Positions 1 through 7,534 of a stretch of 64,000 bases of DNA are shown here, in pieces (position 1 is the stretch's first letter; each line of letters starts with the position of its first letter). Source of the stretch: an uncultured Roseovarius sp. (GTDB taxonomy: Bacteria > Pseudomonadota > Alphaproteobacteria > Rhodobacterales > Rhodobacteraceae); contig CANMOU010000001.1 of the NCBI GenBank assembly GCA_947499555.1, positions 992,001 to 1,056,000 on the forward strand. Reading direction: 5' to 3'. Under the pieces are notes generated by a model. It had not been told where the DNA came from. It did not search any database and was given only the letters and a program-made list of their open reading frames with translations. The position numbers and the translations under genes are program-made.

Positions 1-90
1 GCGCAAGTCAAGGGTATCACCTTCGATCAGCTTCTCGACATCTACCAAGAATCCGGCAGCGACATACGACCGCATCTGATGCAGAGCTAA
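1..90 (+). CDS. 3' end of an unidentified gene
   Basis: Reading frame 1 is open from the window edge to a TAA at 88-90 and gives a 29-residue C-terminal tail ending in HLMQS. Only this tail is visible, so no family can be assigned. It is read as coding because the frame is open to the edge and the next gene on this strand begins 166 bases later, but a stretch this short could be open by chance. Confidence 0.5.
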   Translation, partial: AQVKGITFDQLLDIYQESGSDIRPHLMQS

Positions 91-256
91 GTTTTCGAAA
101 GAGATGCCCGGTTGGGTTTTCGAGCAGGCTGCCCTACGCTGCGCTGCGGCAATTTTCCGCTCTTTCCAGACCACGCCCCTTTCAAAACCCCACAAAGAGG
201 CCTATCTGCCCCACCGACCGGTGCGAATTGCACCCAGCGGAAAGAAACTAGATACC

Positions 257-526
257 ATGGCGACAGACGACACCACCCAGACCCCGCCAGAAACCCTGTC
301 AGCGGCCACACTGCGCGCGGACTATCGAAGCGCCCGCAACCGCCCGCTTCTGATCGGCACGGTCCTCGCGCCCAAGGAACGCAGCGCGCTCTTGCGGCTA
401 AACGGGCGTATCAGCAAGGTCACGGTCGGCGACCGCATCGGACAGACCGAGATTGCCGCAATTGAAGAAGGCCGCGTGGTGCTGTCGCTGCTCGGCTCAA
501 CCTACGACCTGCGGCTGCCTGGCTGA
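257..526 (+). CDS. Small GspC/PilP-like protein
   Basis: An 89-residue protein. The ATG at 257 is preferred over the upstream in-frame ATG at 104 because the extra N-terminus is cysteine- and arginine-rich and looks like translated non-coding DNA. The second half reads as a compact beta domain: RPLLIGTVLAPKERSALLRL, then a VTVGDRIG segment and a VVLSLLGSTYDLRL end. This resembles the homology region of type II secretion GspC and type IV pilus PilP proteins. There is no signal peptide or membrane anchor, and no secretion genes are next to it. The fold resemblance is an inference from pattern; the function is unknown. Confidence 0.6.
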   Translation: MATDDTTQTPPETLSAATLRADYRSARNRPLLIGTVLAPKERSALLRLNGRISKVTVGDRIGQTEIAAIEEGRVVLSLLGSTYDLRLPG

Positions 527-631
527 TATGCGTCACCAAATTTCGGACGCAGTGTGCCACCACATGTCTTTTGGCGATGCCATTCACTTGAATAGACATT
601 CCGCCGGATTTTCCTGAAAAATTCGAGGCAC

Positions 632-664
632 AAAAAGAAAAAACGCCGCCCCAAAGAGGCGGCG
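632..664 (-). terminator. Intrinsic terminator of bioY
   Basis: A perfect 7-bp stem (CGCCGCC at 644-650 against GGCGGCG at 658-664, 7-base loop) is followed on the minus strand by a T-rich tract (complement of 632-643). It lies 24 bases past the bioY stop, which fits a rho-independent terminator reading leftward. Confidence 0.8.
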
Positions 665-687
665 CCAATTCTCAACCTTAGAGAGTA

Positions 688-1254
688 TCAGGCTTTGCGG
701 CTTTTGATCGCCTGCCAGCCACCCCAGACCACCATTGCGGCAATCACAGCCTTGATCGCATCGCCGAGCAGGAACGGTGCCATCCAGCCCGTCCAAAGCT
801 CGGGCAGTGTCTTGCCAAGAGCCGCGGCTGGCCAGGCCAGGCCGGGAATATATAGCAAGAGCGAGATCACAGCGCCGCAAATCGCGGTTGAAACCACGCC
901 TTTGGCCAGACCTTTCTCAACCGCCAGACCGGCCAGAAACGCCATGCCGACGAAACCGTAGAGGAACCCGGCGGTCGGACCGACAAGCGCGGCTGTTGCC
1001 ATACCGTTTGAAAAGACGGGGAAGCCCATTGCACCGTAGGCCAGGTAGGTCACCAGAGTGGCGGCTCCAAGGCGCGACCCAAAGGTGAAACCCACAATCA
1101 GAATCGCCAGACCCTGAAGCGACATCGGCACCGGCCAGCCGACGCTCGCCTGCGCGACCAGCGCGATAAACAGCGCACCGCCAAGCACGAGTCCCAGTTT
1201 ACGGATCAGGCCGTCATGGCCCACAATTGCCTTGCTCAGAACAGTGTCTTGCAT
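688..1254 (-). CDS. bioY: Biotin transporter substrate-binding subunit BioY
   Basis: A 188-residue, very hydrophobic protein with about six membrane segments and the BioY pattern (SLQGLAILIVGFTFGSRLG near the N-terminal third, GPTAGFLYGF in the middle). BioY is the S-component that captures biotin in the inner membrane, either alone or with an ECF module; no bioM or bioN is visible here. The start at 1254 (MQDTVL) is chosen because a GAAAGGA ribosome site sits 8 bases upstream; two in-frame upstream ATGs overlap that site. The gene is a single unit with its own terminator and shares an upstream region with the divergent SDR gene. Biotin uptake connects it to birA and the methylcrotonyl-CoA carboxylase genes in this window. 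Confidence 0.93.
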   Translation of the reverse strand: MQDTVLSKAIVGHDGLIRKLGLVLGGALFIALVAQASVGWPVPMSLQGLAILIVGFTFGSRLGAATLVTYLAYGAMGFPVFSNGMATAALVGPTAGFLYGFVGMAFLAGLAVEKGLAKGVVSTAICGAVISLLLYIPGLAWPAAALGKTLPELWTGWMAPFLLGDAIKAVIAAMVVWGGWQAIKSRKA

Positions 1255-1311
1255 ATCGAGCATCCTTTCATGTCCCATTTGGCGTTTGTTTTTCGCACCG
1301 GTTAGGGAAAG

Positions 1312-1329
1312 TCAAGCGAATGCGCTTGA
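1312..1329. promoter_or_regulatory. Inverted repeat between bioY and the SDR gene
   Basis: TCAAGCG at 1312-1318 and CGCTTGA at 1323-1329 form a perfect 7-bp inverted repeat around AATG. It is located 58 bases upstream of bioY and 33 bases upstream of the divergent SDR start, a typical place for a repressor operator. It does not match the TTATxxATAA type of BioR box known from alphaproteobacteria. Its role is an inference from position and symmetry. Confidence 0.4.
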
Positions 1330-1362
1330 TTTGGGCCTCTGCCTTGTGGGAAGGGAGCGGCC

Positions 1363-2013
1363 ATGAACGATGCGACAGACAGAAAACTTGCTCTGATCAC
1401 GGGGGCGTCACGCGGGCTGGGGGCAGGCTGCGCGCTGGAACTGGCCAAGACCCATCACGTGGTGGCCGTCGCGCGCACGACCGGCGGGCTGGAAGAGCTC
1501 GACGATCAGATCAAGGCAGCCGGTGGCGAGGCCACACTGGCGCCGATGGATATCACCGTGGAAGGCGCGATGGCACAGCTCTGTCGGTCAATCTATGACC
1601 GCTGGGGCAAAATTGACATCTGGGTGCATGCCGCCATCCATGCCGCTCCGCTTGCACCTGCGGCGCATATCGAGATGAAGGACTGGCAGAAATCGGTCAA
1701 TATCAACATCACCGCGCTCGCCCGGCTGATTGGCTTTGTCACGCCCTTACTGGGCCAAACCGGACGTGCGGTGTTCTTCGATGATCCGCGCGCGGGCGAG
1801 AAATTCTTCGGCAGCTACGGCGCCACCAAGGCGGCACAGATGGCTCTTGTCCGATCCTGGCAGGCAGAGACATCCAAGATCGGCCCGCATGTCAGCATCC
1901 TGACCCCCGAGCCGATGAACACCGCCACCCGCGCGCGCTTCTTTCCCGGCGAAGATCGAAGCAACCTGGCCCAGGCCAATGACGAGGCCGTGCGGCTTTT
2001 GGCGGGGACATAG
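1363..2013 (+). CDS. Short-chain dehydrogenase/reductase family protein, degenerate active site
   Basis: A 216-residue Rossmann-fold protein. The nucleotide-binding TGASRGLG loop is at residues 13-20 and the YxxxK pair (Y152, K156) is present. The catalytic serine normally found about 12-13 residues before the tyrosine is missing; the segment reads FFDDPRAGEKFFGSY, with aspartates at 140-141. The NNAG motif is also replaced (VHAAIHA). It resembles the YciK-like branch of SDRs. A GGAAGGGAG ribosome site precedes the ATG. It stands alone, divergent from bioY. It may bind NAD(P)H without classical SDR chemistry; the substrate is unknown. Confidence 0.8.
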   Translation: MNDATDRKLALITGASRGLGAGCALELAKTHHVVAVARTTGGLEELDDQIKAAGGEATLAPMDITVEGAMAQLCRSIYDRWGKIDIWVHAAIHAAPLAPAAHIEMKDWQKSVNINITALARLIGFVTPLLGQTGRAVFFDDPRAGEKFFGSYGATKAAQMALVRSWQAETSKIGPHVSILTPEPMNTATRARFFPGEDRSNLAQANDEAVRLLAGT

Positions 2014-2168
2014 CCGCTGCCAAAACAGGCGGCTGATGCACGTCGAGGCCGCTGCTCGCCCGTTTGCAAAAGACCTCGGACCAAATCGCCACTACAATTT
2101 CGGCAGACCAACCAGTTATCACCGCGTCTCTTGCTGGCATTCGGGCCAGAGCAGGCTAGACTGGGCCC

Positions 2169-2783
2169 ATGACCCTGCAAAACCGCGTCCTGCCCACAGG
2201 AGAGATCATCGCGACGCCAGAGCGTGGCACGCTCATGGGCAATCGCGGCATCCTGCATGACGACAGCAAAACCCTGACCACGCGGCGCTGGCAGCATCCA
2301 CATTGGGTCACCTGCGTCACTAGATACAAGGACTGGCACCGCCCGGTCATGCAGCCGCGCAATTACACAGAGCTGTTCTTTCTCGATGAACCCACTGCGC
2401 TTGCGGCAGGACACCGCCCTTGCGGTCTGTGTCGACATGCCGACTACACGCGCTTCAAATCTCTCTTCAACGCGGCGAATGGTACCGAAAAGCTGGCCGA
2501 GATAGACCGCGTGATGCAGCATGACCGGATCACCCGCAGCCGCCGTCAGCTGCGCCATGAGGCCGAGGCCAAAGACCTGCCCGACGGCACGTTTGTCTTG
2601 CTGGACGCCGCGCCGCATCTTCTGTGGCACAAACGGCTTCTGCGCTACACGCCCGCCGGATATGGCAGCGTCCTGCCCCGACCTGACGGCACGCTCACGG
2701 TGCTAACCCCGGCCTGCACTGTGGCGAGCTTACGCCAGGGATATCGGCCCGTGCCGCACGCGTCCGTGGCATCGCTTCTGTGA
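2169..2783 (+). CDS. Hypothetical protein with Ada-like zinc-site motif
   Basis: A 204-residue protein with no signal peptide. Residues 70-88 (FFLDEPTALAAGHRPCGLC) closely follow the second half of the metal-binding domain of the Ada methyl-phosphotriester repair protein, whose consensus ends in GxRPCxxC. Only C85 and C88 match well; of the first Ada cysteine pair only C49 could correspond. The C-terminal half has no recognised motif (a YGSVLPRPDGTLTVLTP stretch near residue 170). There is no AraC-type helix-turn-helix and no methyltransferase domain, so it is not Ada itself. Function is unknown. A zinc-binding role is an inference. Confidence 0.75.
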   Translation: MTLQNRVLPTGEIIATPERGTLMGNRGILHDDSKTLTTRRWQHPHWVTCVTRYKDWHRPVMQPRNYTELFFLDEPTALAAGHRPCGLCRHADYTRFKSLFNAANGTEKLAEIDRVMQHDRITRSRRQLRHEAEAKDLPDGTFVLLDAAPHLLWHKRLLRYTPAGYGSVLPRPDGTLTVLTPACTVASLRQGYRPVPHASVASLL

Positions 2784-2867
2784 CCGCCGCTTCTTTCTTG
2801 TCAAAAATACCCCACTGCCCGCCACCAGCCCCTTGCGCATGCGCAAGACGTCTTTCACACTCCGGCC

Positions 2868-3839
2868 ATGAGCAGTGATCCAACGTGGGGCGTGGTTGCC
2901 ACCATTCAGGCCTCGGACGAAGACATCCTGAATTTCGCCGCCTGGCACCTGGATCAGGGCGCGCAGCGCGTGCAGATCTATCTCGACGAAGACGCACCAA
3001 AAGCCTTCGCAGCGCTCAAGGCGCATCCCAAATGCCGTGTCATCTTGACCGATGCGCAATATTGGAAACGTCGCCGACGTCACAAAGGCCGCCCCGAAAA
3101 ACACCAGCAGCGCCAAAGCGCCAACGCGACCCATTGCTACAAGCGCGATCCCGAGGTGGACTGGCTCTTGCACACCGATGTGGATGAGTTCTTATGGCCA
3201 ATGGCGCCATTGCAGGGTCAGTTGGCCGCCCTGCCGGAGACAGCGCTGAGCGCGCGCGTACGCCCGATTGAGGCCATGGCCCCTGACCCGGACGATCCAC
3301 CCGAGGCCAATACACTCTGGTGCAAAGCCTGTGCCCGTTTGCTGGCGCATCGCCGGGCCGATACCGATGCAATTTATCCCACATATGGCGCGCATCTTGA
3401 CGGCGGGTTTATCAGCCATGTCGCGGGAAAGGTCTTTGTGCGCACCGGGCTGCCAGATGTCTCCTTGCGCATCCACAACGCGTTTCGCGACGGCGAGATG
3501 GACCGCGAACCTATTGAACTCTCGGACACCAAGATCGTGCATCTGCATGCCCCAAGCTGGGAACACTGGCGCGCCCATTACCGCTACAGGCATGAACACG
3601 GCTCTTATCGCGCAGAACTCAGGTCCGCGCCGCAACCCGACGGGGCCGGCCTGAACAAGCATGCCCTTTTTGCGGCGATAGAGGCCGAAGGTGGGGAAAC
3701 GGCCCTGCGCCGCCTTTATGAGGGCGTCAACACCGCCACGCCCGACCTGCGCAAGCGGCTGGAGGCGCATGGTCTTTTGCACAAAGTCGCGCTTGATCTG
3801 GACGCTTGCCGGGCGCGTCATTTCCCCGATCCCCCCTGA
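2868..3839 (+). CDS. Glycosyltransferase family 2-like protein
   Basis: A 323-residue cytosolic protein that resembles the Glyco_tranf_2_4 group: an N-terminal IQASDEDILNFAAWHLDQGA segment typical of these enzymes (acceptor-side start of a GT-A fold), then HTDVDEFLW at 102-110 as the metal-binding DxD-like motif (D104, D106). The C-terminal part has a HLHAPSWEHW motif common in the group. The start at ATG 2868 follows a short gap after the previous gene and gives a sensible N-terminus. No polysaccharide cluster surrounds it, so the donor and acceptor are unknown. Related genes are frequent single copies in Rhodobacteraceae. Confidence 0.8.
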   Translation: MSSDPTWGVVATIQASDEDILNFAAWHLDQGAQRVQIYLDEDAPKAFAALKAHPKCRVILTDAQYWKRRRRHKGRPEKHQQRQSANATHCYKRDPEVDWLLHTDVDEFLWPMAPLQGQLAALPETALSARVRPIEAMAPDPDDPPEANTLWCKACARLLAHRRADTDAIYPTYGAHLDGGFISHVAGKVFVRTGLPDVSLRIHNAFRDGEMDREPIELSDTKIVHLHAPSWEHWRAHYRYRHEHGSYRAELRSAPQPDGAGLNKHALFAAIEAEGGETALRRLYEGVNTATPDLRKRLEAHGLLHKVALDLDACRARHFPDPP

Positions 3840-3995
3840 CGCGGCGATCTGTTGCGAAAATGCGAACATTTTGGGCATCTAGGTCAGCATTGTTCACATA
3901 TTGGTTCCACGCATTGACCCCTCCCCGCCCATCGGATATGCCCCTGCGAAGATGAGACGGCGGGCCAGGTGAGCGTCCGCAAACAGTGGACGTAC

Positions 3996-5402
3996 ATGAC
4001 AAAATTTTCTGACCTTAATCTGAATCCGAAAGTACTCAAGGCCATTGACGAGGCCGGATACGAAACCCCAACCCCTATTCAGGCGGGTGCCATACCCCCC
4101 GCACTTGAAGGCCGCGACGTGCTGGGCATCGCCCAGACAGGCACCGGCAAAACGGCCAGCTTCACGCTGCCGATGCTCTCGCTACTGGCCCGGGGCCGTG
4201 CGCGGGCGCGCATGCCGCGCAGCCTGGTTCTGTGTCCCACACGCGAGTTGGCCGCTCAGGTGGCGGAAAATTTCGACACCTATTCCAAGCATCTGAAACT
4301 CACCAAGGCCCTTCTGATCGGCGGGGTGAGCTTCGGCGAACAAGACAAGCTTATCGACAAGGGCGTCGATGTGCTCATCGCCACGCCGGGCCGGCTGCTT
4401 GATCATTTCGAGCGCGGCAAGCTCTTGTTGACTGGCGTGCAAGTCATGGTCGTGGATGAAGCCGACCGGATGCTGGACATGGGCTTTATCCCCGATATCG
4501 AGCGCATCTTCAGCCTCACGCCCTTTACCCGCCAGACACTCTTTTTCTCGGCCACCATGGCCCCCGAAATTGAGCGGATCACGAACACCTTCCTGCAGAA
4601 CCCGGCCCGCGTCGAAGTGGCCCGTCAGGCGACGGCCTCCGAGACCATCGAACAGGGCGTGGCGATCTTCAAGCCCTCACGCCGCGAACGCGCCGACAGC
4701 GAAAAACGCAACCTCTTGCGCGCTCTCATCGATGCCGAAGGCGAGGCCTGCACCAACGCGATCATCTTCTGCAACCGCAAGACAGATGTGGATATCGTCG
4801 CCAAATCGCTCAAGAAATACGGCTATGACGCCGCCCCCATCCATGGCGATCTGGATCAAAGCCAGCGCACGCGCACGCTGGATGGGTTCCGCAATGGCGA
4901 TCTGCGGTTCCTCGTGGCCTCAGATGTCGCCGCGCGTGGTCTGGATGTGCCTGCGGTAAGCCATGTCTTTAACTTTGACGTGCCCGGCCATCCAGAAGAC
5001 TACGTACACCGTATTGGCAGAACGGGCCGTGCCGGGCGGGACGGCAAAGCGATCACGCTCTGTAATCCGCGCGACAGCAAGGCACTCGATGCGGTAGAGC
5101 GGCTCATTCAGAAAGAGATCCCGCGACTGGACAATCCTCTGAAATCAAGTGCGCCCGAAGAGGCCGTCACGGAAGAGGCTCCCAAAAAACGCCGCGCAAG
5201 CCGCCGCAAGGCCGAAGATAGCTCTGAAGCCAAGACACCGGTTGTGGATTTGGCCGATGCCGAGGAGACGCCCAAATCCAACCGCAAGCCCCGCGACAAG
5301 GCGGAGAAAAGCGGCAAAGGCAAGGACAACAAGGTCGTCGGCATGGGCGATGACATGCCCAGCTTCATCGCCAAGAGCTTTGAAGAGCGCATGGCCTCGT
5401 AG
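3996..5402 (+). CDS. DEAD-box ATP-dependent RNA helicase
   Basis: A 468-residue RhlE/DeaD-type helicase. Domain 1 carries the Q motif (TPTPIQ), Walker A (AQTGTGKT), the PTRELA motif, DEAD in VVDEADRMLDMG and SAT in FFSATM. Domain 2 carries the ARGLDVPAV region and HRIGRTGRAGR. The last 100 residues are a charged, low-complexity tail rich in Lys, Arg and Glu, probably an RNA-contact region. The ATG at 3996 starts directly before FSDLNLNPKV, where the fold begins; an in-frame GTG at 3969 is possible but adds nine unlikely residues. It would unwind RNA duplexes in ribosome assembly or mRNA decay. It is a single gene; rnj, also in the window, is another RNA-metabolism gene. Confidence 0.93.
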   Translation: MTKFSDLNLNPKVLKAIDEAGYETPTPIQAGAIPPALEGRDVLGIAQTGTGKTASFTLPMLSLLARGRARARMPRSLVLCPTRELAAQVAENFDTYSKHLKLTKALLIGGVSFGEQDKLIDKGVDVLIATPGRLLDHFERGKLLLTGVQVMVVDEADRMLDMGFIPDIERIFSLTPFTRQTLFFSATMAPEIERITNTFLQNPARVEVARQATASETIEQGVAIFKPSRRERADSEKRNLLRALIDAEGEACTNAIIFCNRKTDVDIVAKSLKKYGYDAAPIHGDLDQSQRTRTLDGFRNGDLRFLVASDVAARGLDVPAVSHVFNFDVPGHPEDYVHRIGRTGRAGRDGKAITLCNPRDSKALDAVERLIQKEIPRLDNPLKSSAPEEAVTEEAPKKRRASRRKAEDSSEAKTPVVDLADAEETPKSNRKPRDKAEKSGKGKDNKVVGMGDDMPSFIAKSFEERMAS

Positions 5403-5405
5403 AGT

Positions 5406-5418
5406 GGGGTTTCACCCC
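5406..5418 (+). other. Short hairpin after the helicase gene
   Basis: GGGGT (5406-5410), TTC and ACCCC (5414-5418) can fold into a 5-bp stem three bases after the helicase stop codon. Only a loose T-rich stretch follows, so this is a weak terminator candidate. The rest of the 180-base gap up to 5582 shows no further clear element. Confidence 0.3.
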
Positions 5419-5582
5419 TGCTATCTTGGTTTTACATCGCAGCGCGGTGTTCACTCCGCCAATCCTTAGGCCTGTTTTTTTGCGTCGTGATCTAACCACG
5501 CAGCTTCGCATTGAAACGGGCAGAACCTGGATAACCCACTCTAGGATGATCACAACTCGGTCCAAAATCCACGAGGTGCGAT

Positions 5583-5981
5583 ATGCAAGGAAGATGCCTA
5601 TGCGGTAGGGTTCGCTTTGACGTTGATACACCTGTCTCCGCCTGCGTGAACTGCCATTGCGAAAGTTGCCGCCGCCAGTGTGCCGCTCCAATGACGACAT
5701 ATCTGGGTGTGGCCGACGGGCGATGGCGCTGGCTTACCACACCGCCCAAAACCTTTGCCTCATCACCAGGCGTTGAACGAAGTTTCTGTGACACCTGCGG
5801 CACGCCAATGACCTTTCGATCTGAAAACATGTCTGGCGTGATGCATTTCTATGTAGCCAATCTGGATGACCCCGAGGCCCTGAGCCCCACTCTGCACGTC
5901 GCATACGAAGAAAAACTCAGTTGGCTTGCACTTTCAGACGACCTGCCAACCACCATTGGGCCGGACTACACTCAAAGCTGA
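5583..5981 (+). CDS. GFA/CENP-V family zinc protein
   Basis: A 132-residue protein of the GFA family, named after glutathione-dependent formaldehyde-activating enzyme (Gfa). The family's zinc-binding cysteines are all visible: C5 and C7 (GRCLCG), the CHCESC cluster at 24-29, and C69/C72 (FCDTCG). Members adopt a beta-tent fold. The best-known one helps glutathione add to formaldehyde, but most, including this one, have no assigned substrate. The length is typical for the family. It lies alone between the helicase and the convergent oxygenase gene. The family call is firm and the reaction is open. Confidence 0.85.
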   Translation: MQGRCLCGRVRFDVDTPVSACVNCHCESCRRQCAAPMTTYLGVADGRWRWLTTPPKTFASSPGVERSFCDTCGTPMTFRSENMSGVMHFYVANLDDPEALSPTLHVAYEEKLSWLALSDDLPTTIGPDYTQS

Positions 5982-6067
5982 GGCAAAATCAAGCAGCTAG
6001 ATGCAAAATATACAAACCTTAACAAACCTTTAAACCGTTTCGCGCGCGAAACATTTGGGGCGCGTGG

Positions 6068-6086
6068 GGTGGGGTTTCGCCCCACC
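6068..6086 (-). terminator. Strong hairpin after the oxygenase gene
   Basis: GGTGGGG at 6068-6074 pairs perfectly with CCCCACC at 6080-6086 around a 5-base loop, seven bases past the stop of the minus-strand oxygenase gene. There is no T-run after it on the minus strand, so it may act as an mRNA 3'-end stabiliser or a rho-assisted stop rather than a classical terminator. Confidence 0.45.
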
Positions 6087-6092
6087 ACTCCC

Positions 6093-6935
6093 TCAGTCGA
6101 TAAACGCATCCGCCCTTAGGCCAGCGCGCTCCACATGAATGGGCAACACCCGGCCATAAAGCTGTTTGGTCCGCTCTGGGGCCCCCACCATATCCGGTTC
6201 TTCCACGTAAGAGAATATCGCCACATAGCGTCGCGTTGGCCCCTTCAATGGCGCCACCCGGTGCAGTGAATACCGCCCCCGAAAGAGCTGCAGGTCGCCG
6301 GGACGCAGTTCCAGCACCGTCACCTTGTCAGCCGTGCCCTTCAACACCTTCGCCACCTCTGCGAAATTCTCACCCTCGCGGCGGATCATCGGCGCATATT
6401 CAAACGCACCGCCCGCTTCCGCGTTCTGAATGGCCAGCGTCACGGTGAAATTGTTCGTGTCAAAATGCCAGGGAAAGCCATTGCCTTCTTCGGCCATGTT
6501 CACAATCACATCCGCCAATGGATCGGCATAGCGATAGAATTTCTCTTCCTGCAGACAGTCCTGAATGAACCCGTCAAAGCCCGGCGCATCATGGATTGTG
6601 CGCAGCGCGCCGGAGCGGGCGAAATTATCCGCCGGAATGAACGTGTTGGATCGTTCAAAGAACTGCCTGCGCGGATCATCCTCGGGAAGGTCAGGATCAT
6701 CTTGCGTAAAGTAAGGGTTCGTGCGGTTGAAACTGCGATGGCCCTCTGCGGCCACGCCGTCGGCCTCCGCCGCCAATGCCGCAATCGCTTTGCGCGTCAG
6801 GAAGTTCCGGATCACCGCACAGCCATCCCGCGCCAGGTCCGCCCGCACCTGCGCCACAATAGCGTCGCGCTCTGGTCCGTCGCGATGGATCGGATAGCGG
6901 TCAAGATCAATCAGATCGGATGCATGAAACACCAT
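6093..6935 (-). CDS. Phytanoyl-CoA dioxygenase family (2OG-Fe(II)) oxygenase
   Basis: A 280-residue PhyH-type protein. The iron ligands of the double-stranded beta-helix are seen as WHFD (H157, D159) and LHRV (H225), followed about ten residues later by RR (235-236) suited to 2-oxoglutarate carboxylate binding. An N-terminal DGCAVIRNFL segment is typical of the family. The enzyme would use oxygen, 2-oxoglutarate and Fe(II) to hydroxylate a small molecule; the substrate cannot be read from the sequence. It follows a small cysteine-containing protein on the same strand 85 bases away, so the two may be co-transcribed downstream of rnj. Confidence 0.85.
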   Translation of the reverse strand: MVFHASDLIDLDRYPIHRDGPERDAIVAQVRADLARDGCAVIRNFLTRKAIAALAAEADGVAAEGHRSFNRTNPYFTQDDPDLPEDDPRRQFFERSNTFIPADNFARSGALRTIHDAPGFDGFIQDCLQEEKFYRYADPLADVIVNMAEEGNGFPWHFDTNNFTVTLAIQNAEAGGAFEYAPMIRREGENFAEVAKVLKGTADKVTVLELRPGDLQLFRGRYSLHRVAPLKGPTRRYVAIFSYVEEPDMVGAPERTKQLYGRVLPIHVERAGLRADAFID

Positions 6936-7020
6936 GGCAGGTCCTCCCTGCTCTCAGCTTTGGTCAGCGCGCACGTCCCGTCTTGGCAAAAACCGGCATG
7001 CCGGTGTCGGAAATGTTGGT

Positions 7021-7530
7021 CTAACCTGCCCAGTCCGGCGTGATGTCGATCTCAAACGCCGCCTCGCGCCGCCAGTCCATCGCCTTGAGATCCCCGATCG
7101 TGGGCACTTCCCTATCCGAGTCGCCAATCCGCCGCATGACAATACCTTCCCCAAGGACATAGGGCTTCACCCAATACTCCAGCACCTGTCGCGGCACCGA
7201 ATTCATGGTTGGTCCCGCCGCGCAACACCGCACATTCGGCGGGTCGCCGTAATGCAACCTGCGCGACAAGATATCATGCCGCAAAAGACCGATTGGCCCT
7301 TGCAGTCCGGCTGCTTGAAAACTCTCTCGAAATCCCATGGGGCGGGAAAAAGCGACATCAAAAGGCGTTTGGCAGGCCTGACATTCGATCCGGGCAAGAA
7401 CAGCTTCTTTGGCGTATATATTCGCCATGTGATCTGGTTTGAACGGGTCAAAGCGAGGCACCGCCGCCTCGTCAAACCAGACGGGCCTTTCCCCGATGCG
7501 GCTCAGGATATCCGTGTATTCGGCATGCAT
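7021..7530 (-). CDS. Hypothetical cysteine-containing protein
   Basis: A 169-residue soluble protein of unrecognised family. It has a CxxC pair (C50, C53 in IECQACQTPFD) and a CC pair (C102, C103 in NVRCCAAGPT) that together could form a zinc ribbon, with LHYGDPPN immediately before the second pair. It begins four bases after the rnj stop codon on the same strand and so is probably co-transcribed with rnj, coaX and birA. No function is assigned; the metal site is an inference from cysteine spacing. Confidence 0.75.
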   Translation of the reverse strand: MHAEYTDILSRIGERPVWFDEAAVPRFDPFKPDHMANIYAKEAVLARIECQACQTPFDVAFSRPMGFRESFQAAGLQGPIGLLRHDILSRRLHYGDPPNVRCCAAGPTMNSVPRQVLEYWVKPYVLGEGIVMRRIGDSDREVPTIGDLKAMDWRREAAFEIDITPDWAG

Positions 7531-7534
7531 CGCC

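Noticed and set aside
1326-1340. TTGATTTGGGCC near the SDR start as an FNR-type box
   Set aside because: Only the left half fits; the TCAA half is absent.
3969-3995. GTG start giving nine extra residues to the DEAD-box helicase
   Set aside because: The added residues are not part of the fold, and the ATG at 3996 lies right before the conserved N-terminus.
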